This document shows positions 24,599-32,240 of a DNA stretch of 64,000 nt, piece by piece (the stretch's first letter is position 1; every line of letters starts with the position of its first letter). The stretch covers positions 90,698-154,697 of the forward strand of contig NZ_ASXG01000148.1 in assembly GCF_000411975.1 (NCBI RefSeq), in the 5' to 3' direction. Both the position numbers and the translations under genes were made by a program. The stretch comes from Amycolatopsis orientalis DSM 43388 (GTDB lineage Bacteria > Actinomycetota > Actinomycetes > Mycobacteriales > Pseudonocardiaceae). The notes below the pieces were generated by a model. That model ran no database searches and was not told where the DNA came from. It saw nothing but the letters and a program-made list of their open reading frames with translations.

Positions 24599-25534
24599 TT
24601 ACGCAGAGTTGTCGGCTCCCGGGCTCGCCGGCTCCGGCCCGGGCTCCGGCGGGGTGGCCGGATCGGCGAGCAGGTCGCGGCAGAGGCCGATCAGCCGGGC
24701 CCGCAGCGGCGCGGCCCGCTCGGCGAATCCGGCCTGGGCTCGGGCGTAGGCGGCCCGCCCTTCGGCGGTCTCGATCGGCACCGGCCGGTAGCCGTAGCCC
24801 GACAGATCGTACGGGCTGGCCCGCATGTCCAGTTCGCGGACGTCCGCGGCGAGCTCGAAACAGTCGCCGACCAGCTCGGCGGGCACGAACGGATCGAGCT
24901 TGTACGCCCATTTGAAAAGGTCCATGTTCGCGTGCAGGCAGCCCGGCTGCTCCAGGTCGACCTGCGCCTCCCGGGTCGGCGCGAGCGTGTTCCGCGGCCG
25001 CGCCGGGCCGGTGAAGAACCGGAACGCGTCGTAGTGCCCGCACCGGATGTCCAGGGATTCCACGACCCGGTCCGTCCCGGCCGAACCGAGCCGCAGCGGG
25101 ACTTGCGCGTGCCGCACCGAATCCGCGGGCTCGCGGTAGACCATCGCCCATTCGTGGAGCCCGAAGCAGCTCAGCCGCGGCGACCGGGACGCCGTCGCCG
25201 ACAGCAGCTTCAGCACGAACTCCGCGGTCCGCGCCCGGCGGCCGGAGAACGCCGCCGGGTCGAGCATCACCCCGGCGTCCGTCTCGACGTAGGCCGGGCG
25301 GTCCAGGAACCGCCGCGCGGACGCGCCCGCGAGCACCACGCCCGGACCGGGCTGCCAGCGTTCGAGATGTCCCGGCCGGTGCGAGTAGTAAGTGAACAGG
25401 AAGTCGAGCACCGGATGTTTCTCGCCGCGCGCCCGGCGCTCCTGGTGCGGCCCGGTCCACGCGCGCATCCGCTCGACGTGCGCTCGCTGGCGGGCCTCCC
25501 AGTCCGCCTCGGCGAGCACGACCGGCGCGCTCAT
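24599..25534 (-). CDS. 3-methyladenine DNA glycosylase-like protein
   Basis: A 311-residue protein with the features of an actinobacterial family usually annotated as 3-methyladenine DNA glycosylase: VLAEADWEARQRAHVERMRA, RARGEKHPVLDFLFTYYSHRP, LSCFGLHEWAMVYR, QPGCLHANMDLFKWAYKLDP and YDLSGYGYRPVPIETAEGR. I see no helix-hairpin-helix or AlkC/AlkD repeats, so that label is weak and the biochemical role should be treated as unknown. The ATG at 25534 overlaps the stop of a 29-codon ORF and has GGAGG 4-5 bases upstream. It is last in an operon with two CNNM genes. Confidence 0.8.
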   Translation of the reverse strand: MSAPVVLAEADWEARQRAHVERMRAWTGPHQERRARGEKHPVLDFLFTYYSHRPGHLERWQPGPGVVLAGASARRFLDRPAYVETDAGVMLDPAAFSGRRARTAEFVLKLLSATASRSPRLSCFGLHEWAMVYREPADSVRHAQVPLRLGSAGTDRVVESLDIRCGHYDAFRFFTGPARPRNTLAPTREAQVDLEQPGCLHANMDLFKWAYKLDPFVPAELVGDCFELAADVRELDMRASPYDLSGYGYRPVPIETAEGRAAYARAQAGFAERAAPLRARLIGLCRDLLADPATPPEPGPEPASPGADNSA

Positions 25535-25620
25535 GCCGCCGCCTCCTTGACGCGTTTCACGCTGGTCATCGGGGAGGCGACGGCAGGAGTGCCGATGATT
25601 CGCTTGCCAGCCGCGCTCAT
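25531..25620 (-). CDS. 29-codon micro-ORF bridging a CNNM gene and the glycosylase-like gene
   Basis: An ORF encoding MSAAGKRIIGTPAVASPM and an 11-residue tail ending KEAAA. Its ATG overlaps the stop of the upstream CNNM gene (ATGA) and its TGA overlaps the ATG of the downstream gene (ATGA). The ribosome site of the downstream gene lies inside its last codons. The arrangement suggests that ribosomes pass from one gene to the next. Whether the peptide itself has a function is unknown; it has several basic residues and no signal peptide. Confidence 0.6.
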   Translation of the reverse strand: MSAAGKRIIGTPAVASPMTSVKRVKEAAA

Positions 25621-26660
25621 GCCGCCACGTGGGTGCCGTCGCGCACGGTCCCCACGTATTCCTCGACGAGGTCTTCCAGCGCCACCACGCCGACCGCCGC
25701 ACCGGACGCGTCGAGCGCCCGCGCGAGGTGGCTGCCTTCCTTGCGCATGGCCGAAAGCGCGACGTCGAGCCGTGCGTCCGACCGCAGTTCGGTGAGCGCC
25801 CGCGTCTTGTCGTCCGGGATCACCGTCTCCGGATCCTGTCCGACGAGGTCCAGAACGTCCTTCACGTGGATGTAGCCGGTGAGCGAACCGTCCTCGGTGC
25901 ACACCGGGAAGCGCGAGAACCCGGTGGTGGACACCGCGCGCTCGACGTCGCCGAGCGTCGGCCCGCAGGGGAGCGTCGTGAGTTCCGAGGTGGGCACCAG
26001 CACGTCCGCGACGGTCTTGGCGACCGACGACAGGGTCTGCGAAAGCCGCCGGTGCTCGGACTGGTCCAGCAGCCCCTCCTGGCGCGATTCGCTGAGCAGT
26101 TCGGCCAGTTCGTCGGAGCTGTAGGCGGTCTCCAGCTCGTCCTTCGGCTCGACCTTCAGCAGGCGCAGCAAGGAGTTCGCGACGAAGTTGAGGAACGCGA
26201 TGACCGGGTTCGCCACCTTCACCCACGCCACGTGCACCGGCACGAGCCACAGCGCCAGCCGCTCCGGTTCGGCGATCGCCAGGTTCTTCGGCACCATCTC
26301 GCCGATCAGCACGTGGAGCATCGTGATGAACGCCAGCGCGATCGCGAACGAGATCGGGTGCAGCAGCTCGTCGGGCAGGCCGAGCAGGTCGAAGAACCCG
26401 GACAGCCGGTGCGCGACCGCGGGCTCGCCCAGGCGGCCGAGCAGCAGCGAGCAGATGGTGATCCCGAGCTGGGCCCCGGCGAGCATCCGCGACACGTGCT
26501 TGCTCGCGTTGATGACGATCTGCGCACGCGTCTTTCCCTGCTCCAGCAACGCTTCCAGCCGGTCGCGGCGCGAGGAGATCAGGGTGAATTCCGCGCCCAC
26601 GAAGAACGCGTTGGCCAGCAGCAGGACCACGACGAGGGCGATGTTCAGCCAGTCGTTCAC
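25617..26660 (-). CDS. CNNM/CorB-type membrane protein with CBS domains
   Basis: A 347-residue protein of the hemolysin-C/CNNM family. The DUF21 domain has four hydrophobic segments (LNIALVVVLLLANAFFVGAE; MLAGAQLGITICSLLLGRLG; HVLIGEMVPKNLAIAEPERL). A CBS pair follows (VLVPTSELTTLPC, then YIHVKDVLDLVGQDPETVIP). It lacks the C-terminal CorC_HlyC domain present in its neighbour. CNNM proteins are linked to Mg2+/Co2+ transport or homeostasis. The GTG start overlaps the stop of the upstream CNNM gene (GTGA). Confidence 0.92.
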   Translation of the reverse strand: MNDWLNIALVVVLLLANAFFVGAEFTLISSRRDRLEALLEQGKTRAQIVINASKHVSRMLAGAQLGITICSLLLGRLGEPAVAHRLSGFFDLLGLPDELLHPISFAIALAFITMLHVLIGEMVPKNLAIAEPERLALWLVPVHVAWVKVANPVIAFLNFVANSLLRLLKVEPKDELETAYSSDELAELLSESRQEGLLDQSEHRRLSQTLSSVAKTVADVLVPTSELTTLPCGPTLGDVERAVSTTGFSRFPVCTEDGSLTGYIHVKDVLDLVGQDPETVIPDDKTRALTELRSDARLDVALSAMRKEGSHLARALDASGAAVGVVALEDLVEEYVGTVRDGTHVAA

Positions 26661-27982
26661 GCGGGCACCTCGCGTTCGGCCGGGCGCACCTGGACCTCGG
26701 CGACGCGGTGCCGGTCCATGCTGGTGACCGCGAGCCGCCAGCCGTCGACCTCGACTTCGTCGCCCTCGGCCGGGATGGCGCCGAGCCGCTCCAGGATCAG
26801 CCCGGCGATCGTCTCGTAGTCGCCCTCGGGCATCCGGAAGCCCGTGATCTCGCGGACCTCGTCCGCGCGCAGCTGCCCGGACACGAGCCAGCGGTCCGCG
26901 CCGAGCCGCTGCGCGGCCGGGGCCTCGCGTTCGTCGTGCTCGTCGCGGACGTCGCCGATGATCTCCTCGACCACGTCCTCCAGCGTGACCAGCCCGGCGG
27001 TGCCGCCGTACTCGTCGACCACGATCGCGAGCTGGTAGCGCGAATCGCGCAGCCGGTTCAGCAGATCGTCGCCGGGCAGCGACTCCGGCACCGTCGGCAC
27101 CGGCCGCATCGCCGAGCGGATCCGGGTGGTCGCGCGGTCCGCGGCCGGGACGGCGAAGGCCTGTTTGACGTGCACCGCGCCCTGGACGTCGTCGAGATCC
27201 TCGGTGTAGACCGGGAACCGCGAGAACCCGGTGCGCCGGGAAATGTCGATGAGGTCGTCGATCGTGTCGTCCACGGTGAGCGATTCGACCTGCACGCGCG
27301 GGGTCATCAGCTCGTCCGCGGTGCGGTCGCCGAAGCGCAGCGAGCGGTCCAGCAGCTCCGCGGTGGACGTGTCGAGCTTCCCGCTTTCCGCGCTGGAGCG
27401 GACGATCGAGCCCAGCTCCTGCGGCGACCGCGCCGAACGGAGCTCCTCCTGCGGTTCGATGCCGAACTTGCGGACGAGGAAGTTGGCGCTGTTGTTCATC
27501 AGCGTGATGAGCCAGCGGAACAGCGCGGAGAACCGGGCGTGGTAGCCGGAAACCGCGCGCGCGGTCGGCAGCGGCCGCGCGATCGCGATGTTCTTCGGCA
27601 CCATCTCGCCGAGGATCATCGACAGGAACGTGGCCAGCACCAGCGCGACCGCCACCGCGACGCCGGACGCCGCCGGCTCGGGCAGGCCCAGCGCGTCGAG
27701 CAGCGGGCGGACCAGGTCGCCGATGAGCGGTTCGGCCAGGAAACCGGTGACCAGCGTGGTGAGCGTGATCGCGACCTGCGCGCCGGACAGCTGGAAGCTC
27801 AGCGTGCGGTGCGCCTTCTGCACCGTCCGCGAGCGCTTGTCACCGACCTGCCGGACATCCGCGTCGACGGTGCTGCGCTCGAGCGCGGTCAGCGAGAACT
27901 CGGCGGCCACGGCGAGGCCGGTGCCGATCGTGAGAAGAACGAAGAGCAGCACGCCGAGCACGGAAAGCAGGACGTGGATCAC
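26657..27982 (-). CDS. CNNM/CorC-type membrane protein with CBS and CorC_HlyC domains
   Basis: A 441-residue protein: DUF21 (about residues 1-190, with LGEMVPKNIAIARPLPTARA), a CBS pair (DELMTPRVQVESLTVDDTID; FSRFPVYTEDLDDVQGAVHV; VVDEYGGTAGLVTLEDVVEE) and a C-terminal transporter-associated domain (RLGADRWLVSGQLRADEV ... GDYETIAGLILERLGAIP). It is the first gene of the operon and probably forms a heteromer with the next CNNM protein, a pairing common in actinobacteria. The start is GTG at 27982. I looked for an M-box-like Mg2+ riboswitch in the leader and found none I could support. Confidence 0.93.
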   Translation of the reverse strand: MIHVLLSVLGVLLFVLLTIGTGLAVAAEFSLTALERSTVDADVRQVGDKRSRTVQKAHRTLSFQLSGAQVAITLTTLVTGFLAEPLIGDLVRPLLDALGLPEPAASGVAVAVALVLATFLSMILGEMVPKNIAIARPLPTARAVSGYHARFSALFRWLITLMNNSANFLVRKFGIEPQEELRSARSPQELGSIVRSSAESGKLDTSTAELLDRSLRFGDRTADELMTPRVQVESLTVDDTIDDLIDISRRTGFSRFPVYTEDLDDVQGAVHVKQAFAVPAADRATTRIRSAMRPVPTVPESLPGDDLLNRLRDSRYQLAIVVDEYGGTAGLVTLEDVVEEIIGDVRDEHDEREAPAAQRLGADRWLVSGQLRADEVREITGFRMPEGDYETIAGLILERLGAIPAEGDEVEVDGWRLAVTSMDRHRVAEVQVRPAEREVPA

Positions 27983-28358
27983 AGCGCACCGTCCGGGACG
28001 GCGGGACGGACGGCGGGCGGGAAGCCGGGTCGGGCAGGACCCGGCCCGGTACTGTCACCGGGCGATGGCGCGGCGCGCACGGATGGAAGTCACTCCTTGA
28101 GCAAGACTGGTTTGTAGTGCGACGATGCCGACAATCGTACCGGGTCCGGACAGCAGTGCCCCGGCAGGACGCGAAGCCGCCTCCGGTTTTTCCTCCCGCC
28201 ACGGCACGGACCGCGCGTCGACCCGCTGCTCGGCGTGGCGTCCGACGGGCGGAGAGCGCCTCTGTCCACTGTGGCGGTTCGGCGCGGTACCCAGAGTTGT
28301 CCGGCGGCCGGATGGTTCACCGGATCGCGTACCGGCGGCGGGGTCGGCCAACGCGGAA

Positions 28359-28946
28359 CTAGCCGTGCGCGCCGGGCCGGTGCCGCCGAACGGTCTCCTC
28401 GACGAGGTCCAGCACCGGGCCGAGATCGTCGCCGGGAAGGCCCATCGCGAGGTGCGAAACGAGTCCTTCCAGCACGAGTTCCAGGAACGCGGTCAGCACG
28501 CTGACGTCGACGTCGTCGCGCAGGTTGCCCGCCTTGCGCTGCCATTCGAGGCGGTCGCGGGTGGCCTCGGTCAGCTGCTGGGAGCGTTCCGCCCACCGGC
28601 CGCGGAACTCCGGGTCGGTGCGCAGCCGCCGCGACACCTCCAGCCGGGTGCCGAGCCAGTCCGCCGGATGCTCGCTGTTGCCGGCCAGCAGATCGCGCAT
28701 GACCTGGACCAGACCCTGTTCGGCGACGACGTCGGCCATCCGCACCGCGTCGTCCTCGGCCAGGGCGAGGAAAAGCGATTCCTTGTCGCGGAAGTGGTGG
28801 AAGATGGCCCCGCGGGACAATCCGGTCGCTTCTTCGAGGCGGCGGACCGTGGCGCCCTCGTAGCCGTAGCGTGCGAAACACACGCGCGAGCCGTCGAGGA
28901 TCTGCCGGCGGCGTGCGTCGAGGTGATCCTGGCTGACCCGTGGCAT
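28359..28946 (-). CDS. acnR: TetR-family regulator, AcnR-like (aconitase repressor)
   Basis: A 195-residue TetR protein. The helix-turn-helix (residues 8-55) reads DHLDARRRQILDGSRVCF, then GYEGATVRRLEEATGLSRGA and IFHHFRDKESLFLALA. These and later segments (GLVQVMRDLLAG; DWLGTRLEVSRRL; LELVLEGLVSHLAMGL) match my recollection of AcnR of corynebacteria and the TetR gene next to acn in mycobacteria. AcnR represses aconitase and responds to citrate-type ligands. A 16-bp AcnR-type palindrome lies 38 bp upstream of the start. Here acnA is 17 kb away rather than adjacent. Start is the ATG at 28946; an in-frame start at 28982 lies next to the operator. Confidence 0.85.
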   Translation of the reverse strand: MPRVSQDHLDARRRQILDGSRVCFARYGYEGATVRRLEEATGLSRGAIFHHFRDKESLFLALAEDDAVRMADVVAEQGLVQVMRDLLAGNSEHPADWLGTRLEVSRRLRTDPEFRGRWAERSQQLTEATRDRLEWQRKAGNLRDDVDVSVLTAFLELVLEGLVSHLAMGLPGDDLGPVLDLVEETVRRHRPGAHG

Positions 28947-28983
28947 CCTGAAATCCTGACATCGAGGACCGGGTTCTCGCAAT

Positions 28984-28999
28984 CCGTACGTACGTACTG
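28984..28999. promoter_or_regulatory. AcnR-type operator before the tetR/acnR gene
   Basis: On the minus strand the site reads CAGTACGTACGTACGG. The AcnR consensus I recall from Corynebacterium is CAGNAC-N3-C-GTACTG; this site differs at one position. It sits 38-53 bp upstream of the start codon of the acnR-like gene, consistent with autoregulation. A matching site overlaps the acnA promoter at 49,383. Confidence 0.72.
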
Positions 29000-29115
29000 T
29001 GACGAGACGGCGGAACGCATGCGCGCCGTCACACCGGCGGGTTCTCGGCTGACACGACCGGGCCGGTTGACTACGCTGTGCACATCACGACGGGAGCACC
29101 GGAAAGGGAGCGGCC

Positions 29116-29448
29116 TTGGTCATCGGCGAGTCGGGCCGTGCGCGCGGCGGTTTCGCCATGGACGCGGCGGAGCTGACCGCCGTCATCCGGCTCTGGGAGG
29201 ACCAGCTCGGCAAGATCGCCGCCGACGCTCGCGCGATCGACGAGATCCGGGAAGTCTTCGCTGCCCCCGGCGCCGACCCGGCGAGCGCGGAGTACGCCGC
29301 CGCCGGCGCGGATTCCCTGCGCACGCTGCGCGACCAGAACGAGGCGCTGCGCCGCTACGCCGCCGGATACCTCGACAAGCTGCGCACCGCGCGGGACCGG
29401 ACGGCCGAGGCGGACCAGGCGGGCGCCGACCTCGGCCGCGGCCGGTAA
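29116..29448 (+). CDS. Small WXG100/ESX-associated helical protein
   Basis: A 110-residue, mostly helical protein (LTAVIRLWEDQLGKIAADA; YAAAGADSLRTLRDQNEALR; YAAGYLDKLRTARDRTAEA). Size and position in front of a W-x-G protein and an EspG-like gene suggest an ESX substrate or partner, although I see no W-x-G turn of its own. TTG at 29116 has AAGGGAG five bases upstream; a later in-frame ATG at 29158 lacks a ribosome site. The first of three closely spaced genes on this strand. Confidence 0.72.
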   Translation: MVIGESGRARGGFAMDAAELTAVIRLWEDQLGKIAADARAIDEIREVFAAPGADPASAEYAAAGADSLRTLRDQNEALRRYAAGYLDKLRTARDRTAEADQAGADLGRGR

Positions 29449-29481
29449 GCGGACGCCCCGGTCGCGCACGAAGGGAACCAG

Positions 29482-30267
29482 GTGGACGGGAAGCAGATCT
29501 TCGAGAACTTCCGCGGCGGCGACACGTCCGGGTTGCGCGCTGCGGCGGCGAAGGTCCAGGAGCTTTCGGCGGCCTACCTGGAGCGCGCGCGGAGCGTGAA
29601 AGACCTGCAGGAGCGGATGGTGCGCTCGTGGACCGGCGATTCCGCGGACGCGGCGAAAGCGGGCGCGGGACCGGTCGAGGCCGGGTTCCGGGAGTCCGCC
29701 GATCCGCTCGACCTCACGAGCGCGTCGATGGACACCCAGGCCAGCAGCTTCGAAAGCTCTCGGCACGCGGTGGTCGACGTGCCGCCGCGGCCCGAACAGC
29801 CGCAGCCGTGGGCCGGGCCGCTGCAGGCGGTGCTGCCCGCGTCCGCCGCCCCAGCGTCCTTTCAGGACAGAATCGACCGGTTCCACAGCGCGAACGAGAA
29901 CAATGTGCGGGTGATGGAGCAGTACCACGGCGTCACGGTGAACACGAAACGCGTGCTGCCGAAGCAATACGGCCCGATCGTCCCGGACAGCGCGCCGATC
30001 CGCCGGAGAAGCCCGGACAGCACGACCGCGCAGGCGGCCGCGGGCCACGACCGGAACGGCCCCGGTGCCGCGGTCCTGCCCGCTCCGGTCAGCGAACCGT
30101 CGCAGCGCCGCTCGGGCCCGGCGGTCGGCGGTGCTCCCGGCGCAGCGGGCGGTCCGGGCGACGGGCTGCACTGGCGGCCGGACTACCTTCTCGAATCCGA
30201 TCCCGAAGGCGCGTTCGGCATGGACGGTTCGGCGACCCCGCCGGTTCTCGGCGACGAGGAGGAGTAG
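29482..30267 (+). CDS. WXG/PPE-like ESX substrate with proline-rich tail
   Basis: A 261-residue protein. The N-terminal helical hairpin (LRAAAAKVQELSAAYLERAR and MVRSWTGDSADAAKAGAG) carries a W-x-G turn. The middle has IDRFHSANENNVRVMEQYHG. The C-terminal 90 residues are rich in Pro, Gly, Ala and Ser and end in acidic residues. This is the usual build of PPE-like proteins in non-mycobacterial actinobacteria, secreted by a type VII system after binding an EspG chaperone. The next gene is EspG-like, with 3 bp between them. Confidence 0.78.
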   Translation: MDGKQIFENFRGGDTSGLRAAAAKVQELSAAYLERARSVKDLQERMVRSWTGDSADAAKAGAGPVEAGFRESADPLDLTSASMDTQASSFESSRHAVVDVPPRPEQPQPWAGPLQAVLPASAAPASFQDRIDRFHSANENNVRVMEQYHGVTVNTKRVLPKQYGPIVPDSAPIRRRSPDSTTAQAAAGHDRNGPGAAVLPAPVSEPSQRRSGPAVGGAPGAAGGPGDGLHWRPDYLLESDPEGAFGMDGSATPPVLGDEEE

Positions 30268-30270
30268 CCG

Positions 30271-31020
30271 GTGGCCGATCCGGCGGGACGGGTGGACGTC
30301 CCGGTCGAAGCGCTGGCCGCGCTGGCCGAACGCGAACAGGTGGGCCGGTTGCACGTGACGCTGCGGCCGGATCCGGTGTGGCTGTCGGAGACCGAACGCG
30401 ACGAAGCCGCGAAGCGGGTGGACGACGCGCTGGCGCTGGCAGGCCTGGTCGACTCGCGCGGCCGGCCGACGGTGGACTTCCTCGACTGGCTGCCGCTTCT
30501 CGTGCGCCCGGTAATCGAGTACTACGGCTGGGTCGCGACCGGCGATCGCACGTACGGCGTGCTCGCCGCGGCGAGCGGCTTGCAGGCGGTGCTCGCGGTG
30601 TCGGACGGCGAACGCGTCGGCGTCCAGGAGATCGACCGCGAACGCGTGCTGGAAACTCTGGTCGAGCAGCTCCCGGCGGTGGGCCCGGGCGGCGGTTACG
30701 TGCGCACGGTGCGCGTCGCGGACCTGACCGAAGCCGCCCGGCGCGGCGAGGACGCTTTTCCGTTGGACCCGGTGCTGGCGGACGTGCTAACTCTGGTGCA
30801 GCGTCCGGTGCACGGAAGCGGAGAGCTGTACGCGGGACGACGGGACGAAGTCGGCCGGTACGTCCGGTTGGAAGAACCCTTGCACTACGCGGACACCGAC
30901 TGGGGCCGGTACCTGAGCTACACCGTCGGGACCGGGCCGGACGCGGAAATCCGGATCGGGCCGGCCGGCCCGGCCGAACTGTGCGGTGCGCTGCGGGATC
31001 TGGAGCGCACCCTGAACTGA
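30271..31020 (+). CDS. ESX secretion-associated protein EspG-like
   Basis: A 249-residue protein with the alpha/beta pattern of EspG chaperones: VEALAALAEREQVGRLHVTL at the N-terminus, LPLLVRPVIEYYGWVATGD, YGVLAAASGLQAVLAVSDGE and a C-terminal YLSYTVGTGPDAEIRIGPAG. EspG proteins bind PPE partners in the cytosol and keep them soluble for ESX export. Its partner should be the product of the preceding gene. No ESX core genes (eccC, eccD, mycP) are in the window, so export must use a system elsewhere. Confidence 0.83.
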   Translation: MADPAGRVDVPVEALAALAEREQVGRLHVTLRPDPVWLSETERDEAAKRVDDALALAGLVDSRGRPTVDFLDWLPLLVRPVIEYYGWVATGDRTYGVLAAASGLQAVLAVSDGERVGVQEIDRERVLETLVEQLPAVGPGGGYVRTVRVADLTEAARRGEDAFPLDPVLADVLTLVQRPVHGSGELYAGRRDEVGRYVRLEEPLHYADTDWGRYLSYTVGTGPDAEIRIGPAGPAELCGALRDLERTLN

Positions 31021-31029
31021 GGGGAACGC

Positions 31030-31977
31030 GTGCGCTATCCGGAAATCGAGCCGTACGACAGCGGCCTGCTCGACGTCGGCGACGGCCACCAGGTGTACTG
31101 GGAGACCTGCGGCAACCCCGACGGAAAACCGGTAGCGGTCCTGCACGGCGGCCCGGGTACCGGGTGCAGCGAAGGAATGCGCCAGTTCTTCGACCCGGCG
31201 CGCTACCGAATCGTCCTGCTGGACCAGCGCGGGAGCGGCCGCAGCATCCCGCACGCGGGCGACACCGTCGAGGCGCTGAAGGCGAACACCGCTGCCCACC
31301 TGATCAGCGACTTCGAATTGCTGCGGGAAAAACTGGAAATCGACCGCTGGCAACTCTTCGGCGGCTCCTGGGGCTGTGTCCTCGGCCTGGCTTATGCGGA
31401 AAAGCATCCCGAACGCGTGACGGAAATCGTCATGATGGGCCTGGCCACCGACCGCCAGGCCGAAATCGACTTGCTCACCGGCGGCCTGGGCGGAATGTTC
31501 CCGGAGGAATATGCGCGATTCCGCGAAGCCGTACCGGAAAACGACCGGGACGGCGACCTCGCCGCGGCCTATTACCGTTTGCTCACCGACCCCGACCCTG
31601 CAGTCCACGAGGCCGCCGCACAAGCCTGGTGCACCTGGGAATCCGCCATGCAGCCCGGCGTCCCGCCCTCCCCGAAATTCGACGACCCCCGCTTCCGCCT
31701 AGGCTTCGCCCGCCTGGTCACCCATTATTTCTCGCAAGGCTGCTTCCTGGAAGACGGCGCAATCCTACGCGACGCCGCAAAACTAGACGGAATCCCCGTA
31801 GTCCTGGTACAAGGCGTCCTGGACCTGAGCAGCCTGGTCGGCACCCCCTGGCTCCTGGAACGGGCAATCCCCGCCGCCGAACTCATCCTGGTCGACGACG
31901 CAGGCCACACCACCGCAGTAGCGTCAATGGAAGAAGCCCTCATCGCCGCCACCGACAAATTCGCCACCCTCCCGTGA
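31030..31977 (+). CDS. pip: Proline iminopeptidase
   Basis: A 315-residue alpha/beta hydrolase of peptidase family S33. HGGPGTGCSEGMRQFFDP is the oxyanion-hole region, LFGGSWGCVLGLAYAEKHP carries the nucleophile Ser, and DDAGHTTAVASMEEAL carries the catalytic His. It removes N-terminal proline from peptides in the cytoplasm. Length is normal for the family. Start is GTG at 31030. The last third uses more A- and C-ending codons (cta, gta, caa, gca) than the first part and leads into a C-rich, G-poor stretch and repeat copy 1. Confidence 0.95.
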   Translation: MRYPEIEPYDSGLLDVGDGHQVYWETCGNPDGKPVAVLHGGPGTGCSEGMRQFFDPARYRIVLLDQRGSGRSIPHAGDTVEALKANTAAHLISDFELLREKLEIDRWQLFGGSWGCVLGLAYAEKHPERVTEIVMMGLATDRQAEIDLLTGGLGGMFPEEYARFREAVPENDRDGDLAAAYYRLLTDPDPAVHEAAAQAWCTWESAMQPGVPPSPKFDDPRFRLGFARLVTHYFSQGCFLEDGAILRDAAKLDGIPVVLVQGVLDLSSLVGTPWLLERAIPAAELILVDDAGHTTAVASMEEALIAATDKFATLP

Positions 31978-32063
31978 GGGGAACCCGGCCCGCCCGCAAA
32001 CAGCAGCCGCCGCACCCAACGATCGAGACCCCCACCCCACCGGCGGCCACTGCACCCCAACTC

Positions 32064-32239
32064 ATCGAGGCACCCAGCCCAGGCCCTGCACCCCGATACG
32101 AAGCCTCTCTGCGGTCTGAGGGTGGTTGTCAAGGCACGCTTTCCCGCCTTGACAACCACCCTCAGACCGTCAGCACAATCAAGCTTCGGGGTGCCCCACG
32201 CCACTCACCGAGCTGCAATGTCGCCGCCAGGCGACGAGC
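32064..32239 (-). repeat. Structured dispersed repeat, copy 1 (reverse orientation)
   Basis: The element reads on the minus strand. It shares with copies 2 and 3 a leading hairpin (GTCGCC/GGCGAC), an outer stem (GCACCCCGAAGC paired with GCTTCG and CGGGGTGC across a short bulge) and a central hairpin (32113-32168) with a perfect 23-bp stem around the loop ACGCTTTCCC on the plus strand. Its mid-stem sequence differs from the other copies but remains fully paired. It lies between the convergent pip and Glu/Leu dehydrogenase genes and abuts the stop codon of the latter. Short open frames crossing it are probably not genes. Confidence 0.93.
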
Positions 32240-32240
32240 A

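Noticed and set aside
26708..28117. Long plus-strand frame opposite the CNNM gene at 26,657
   Set aside because: Antisense shadow with biased composition; the CNNM protein is unmistakable.
27983..28358. Mg2+ riboswitch (M-box) before the CNNM operon
   Set aside because: No recognisable conserved core in the leader; only GC-rich sequence.
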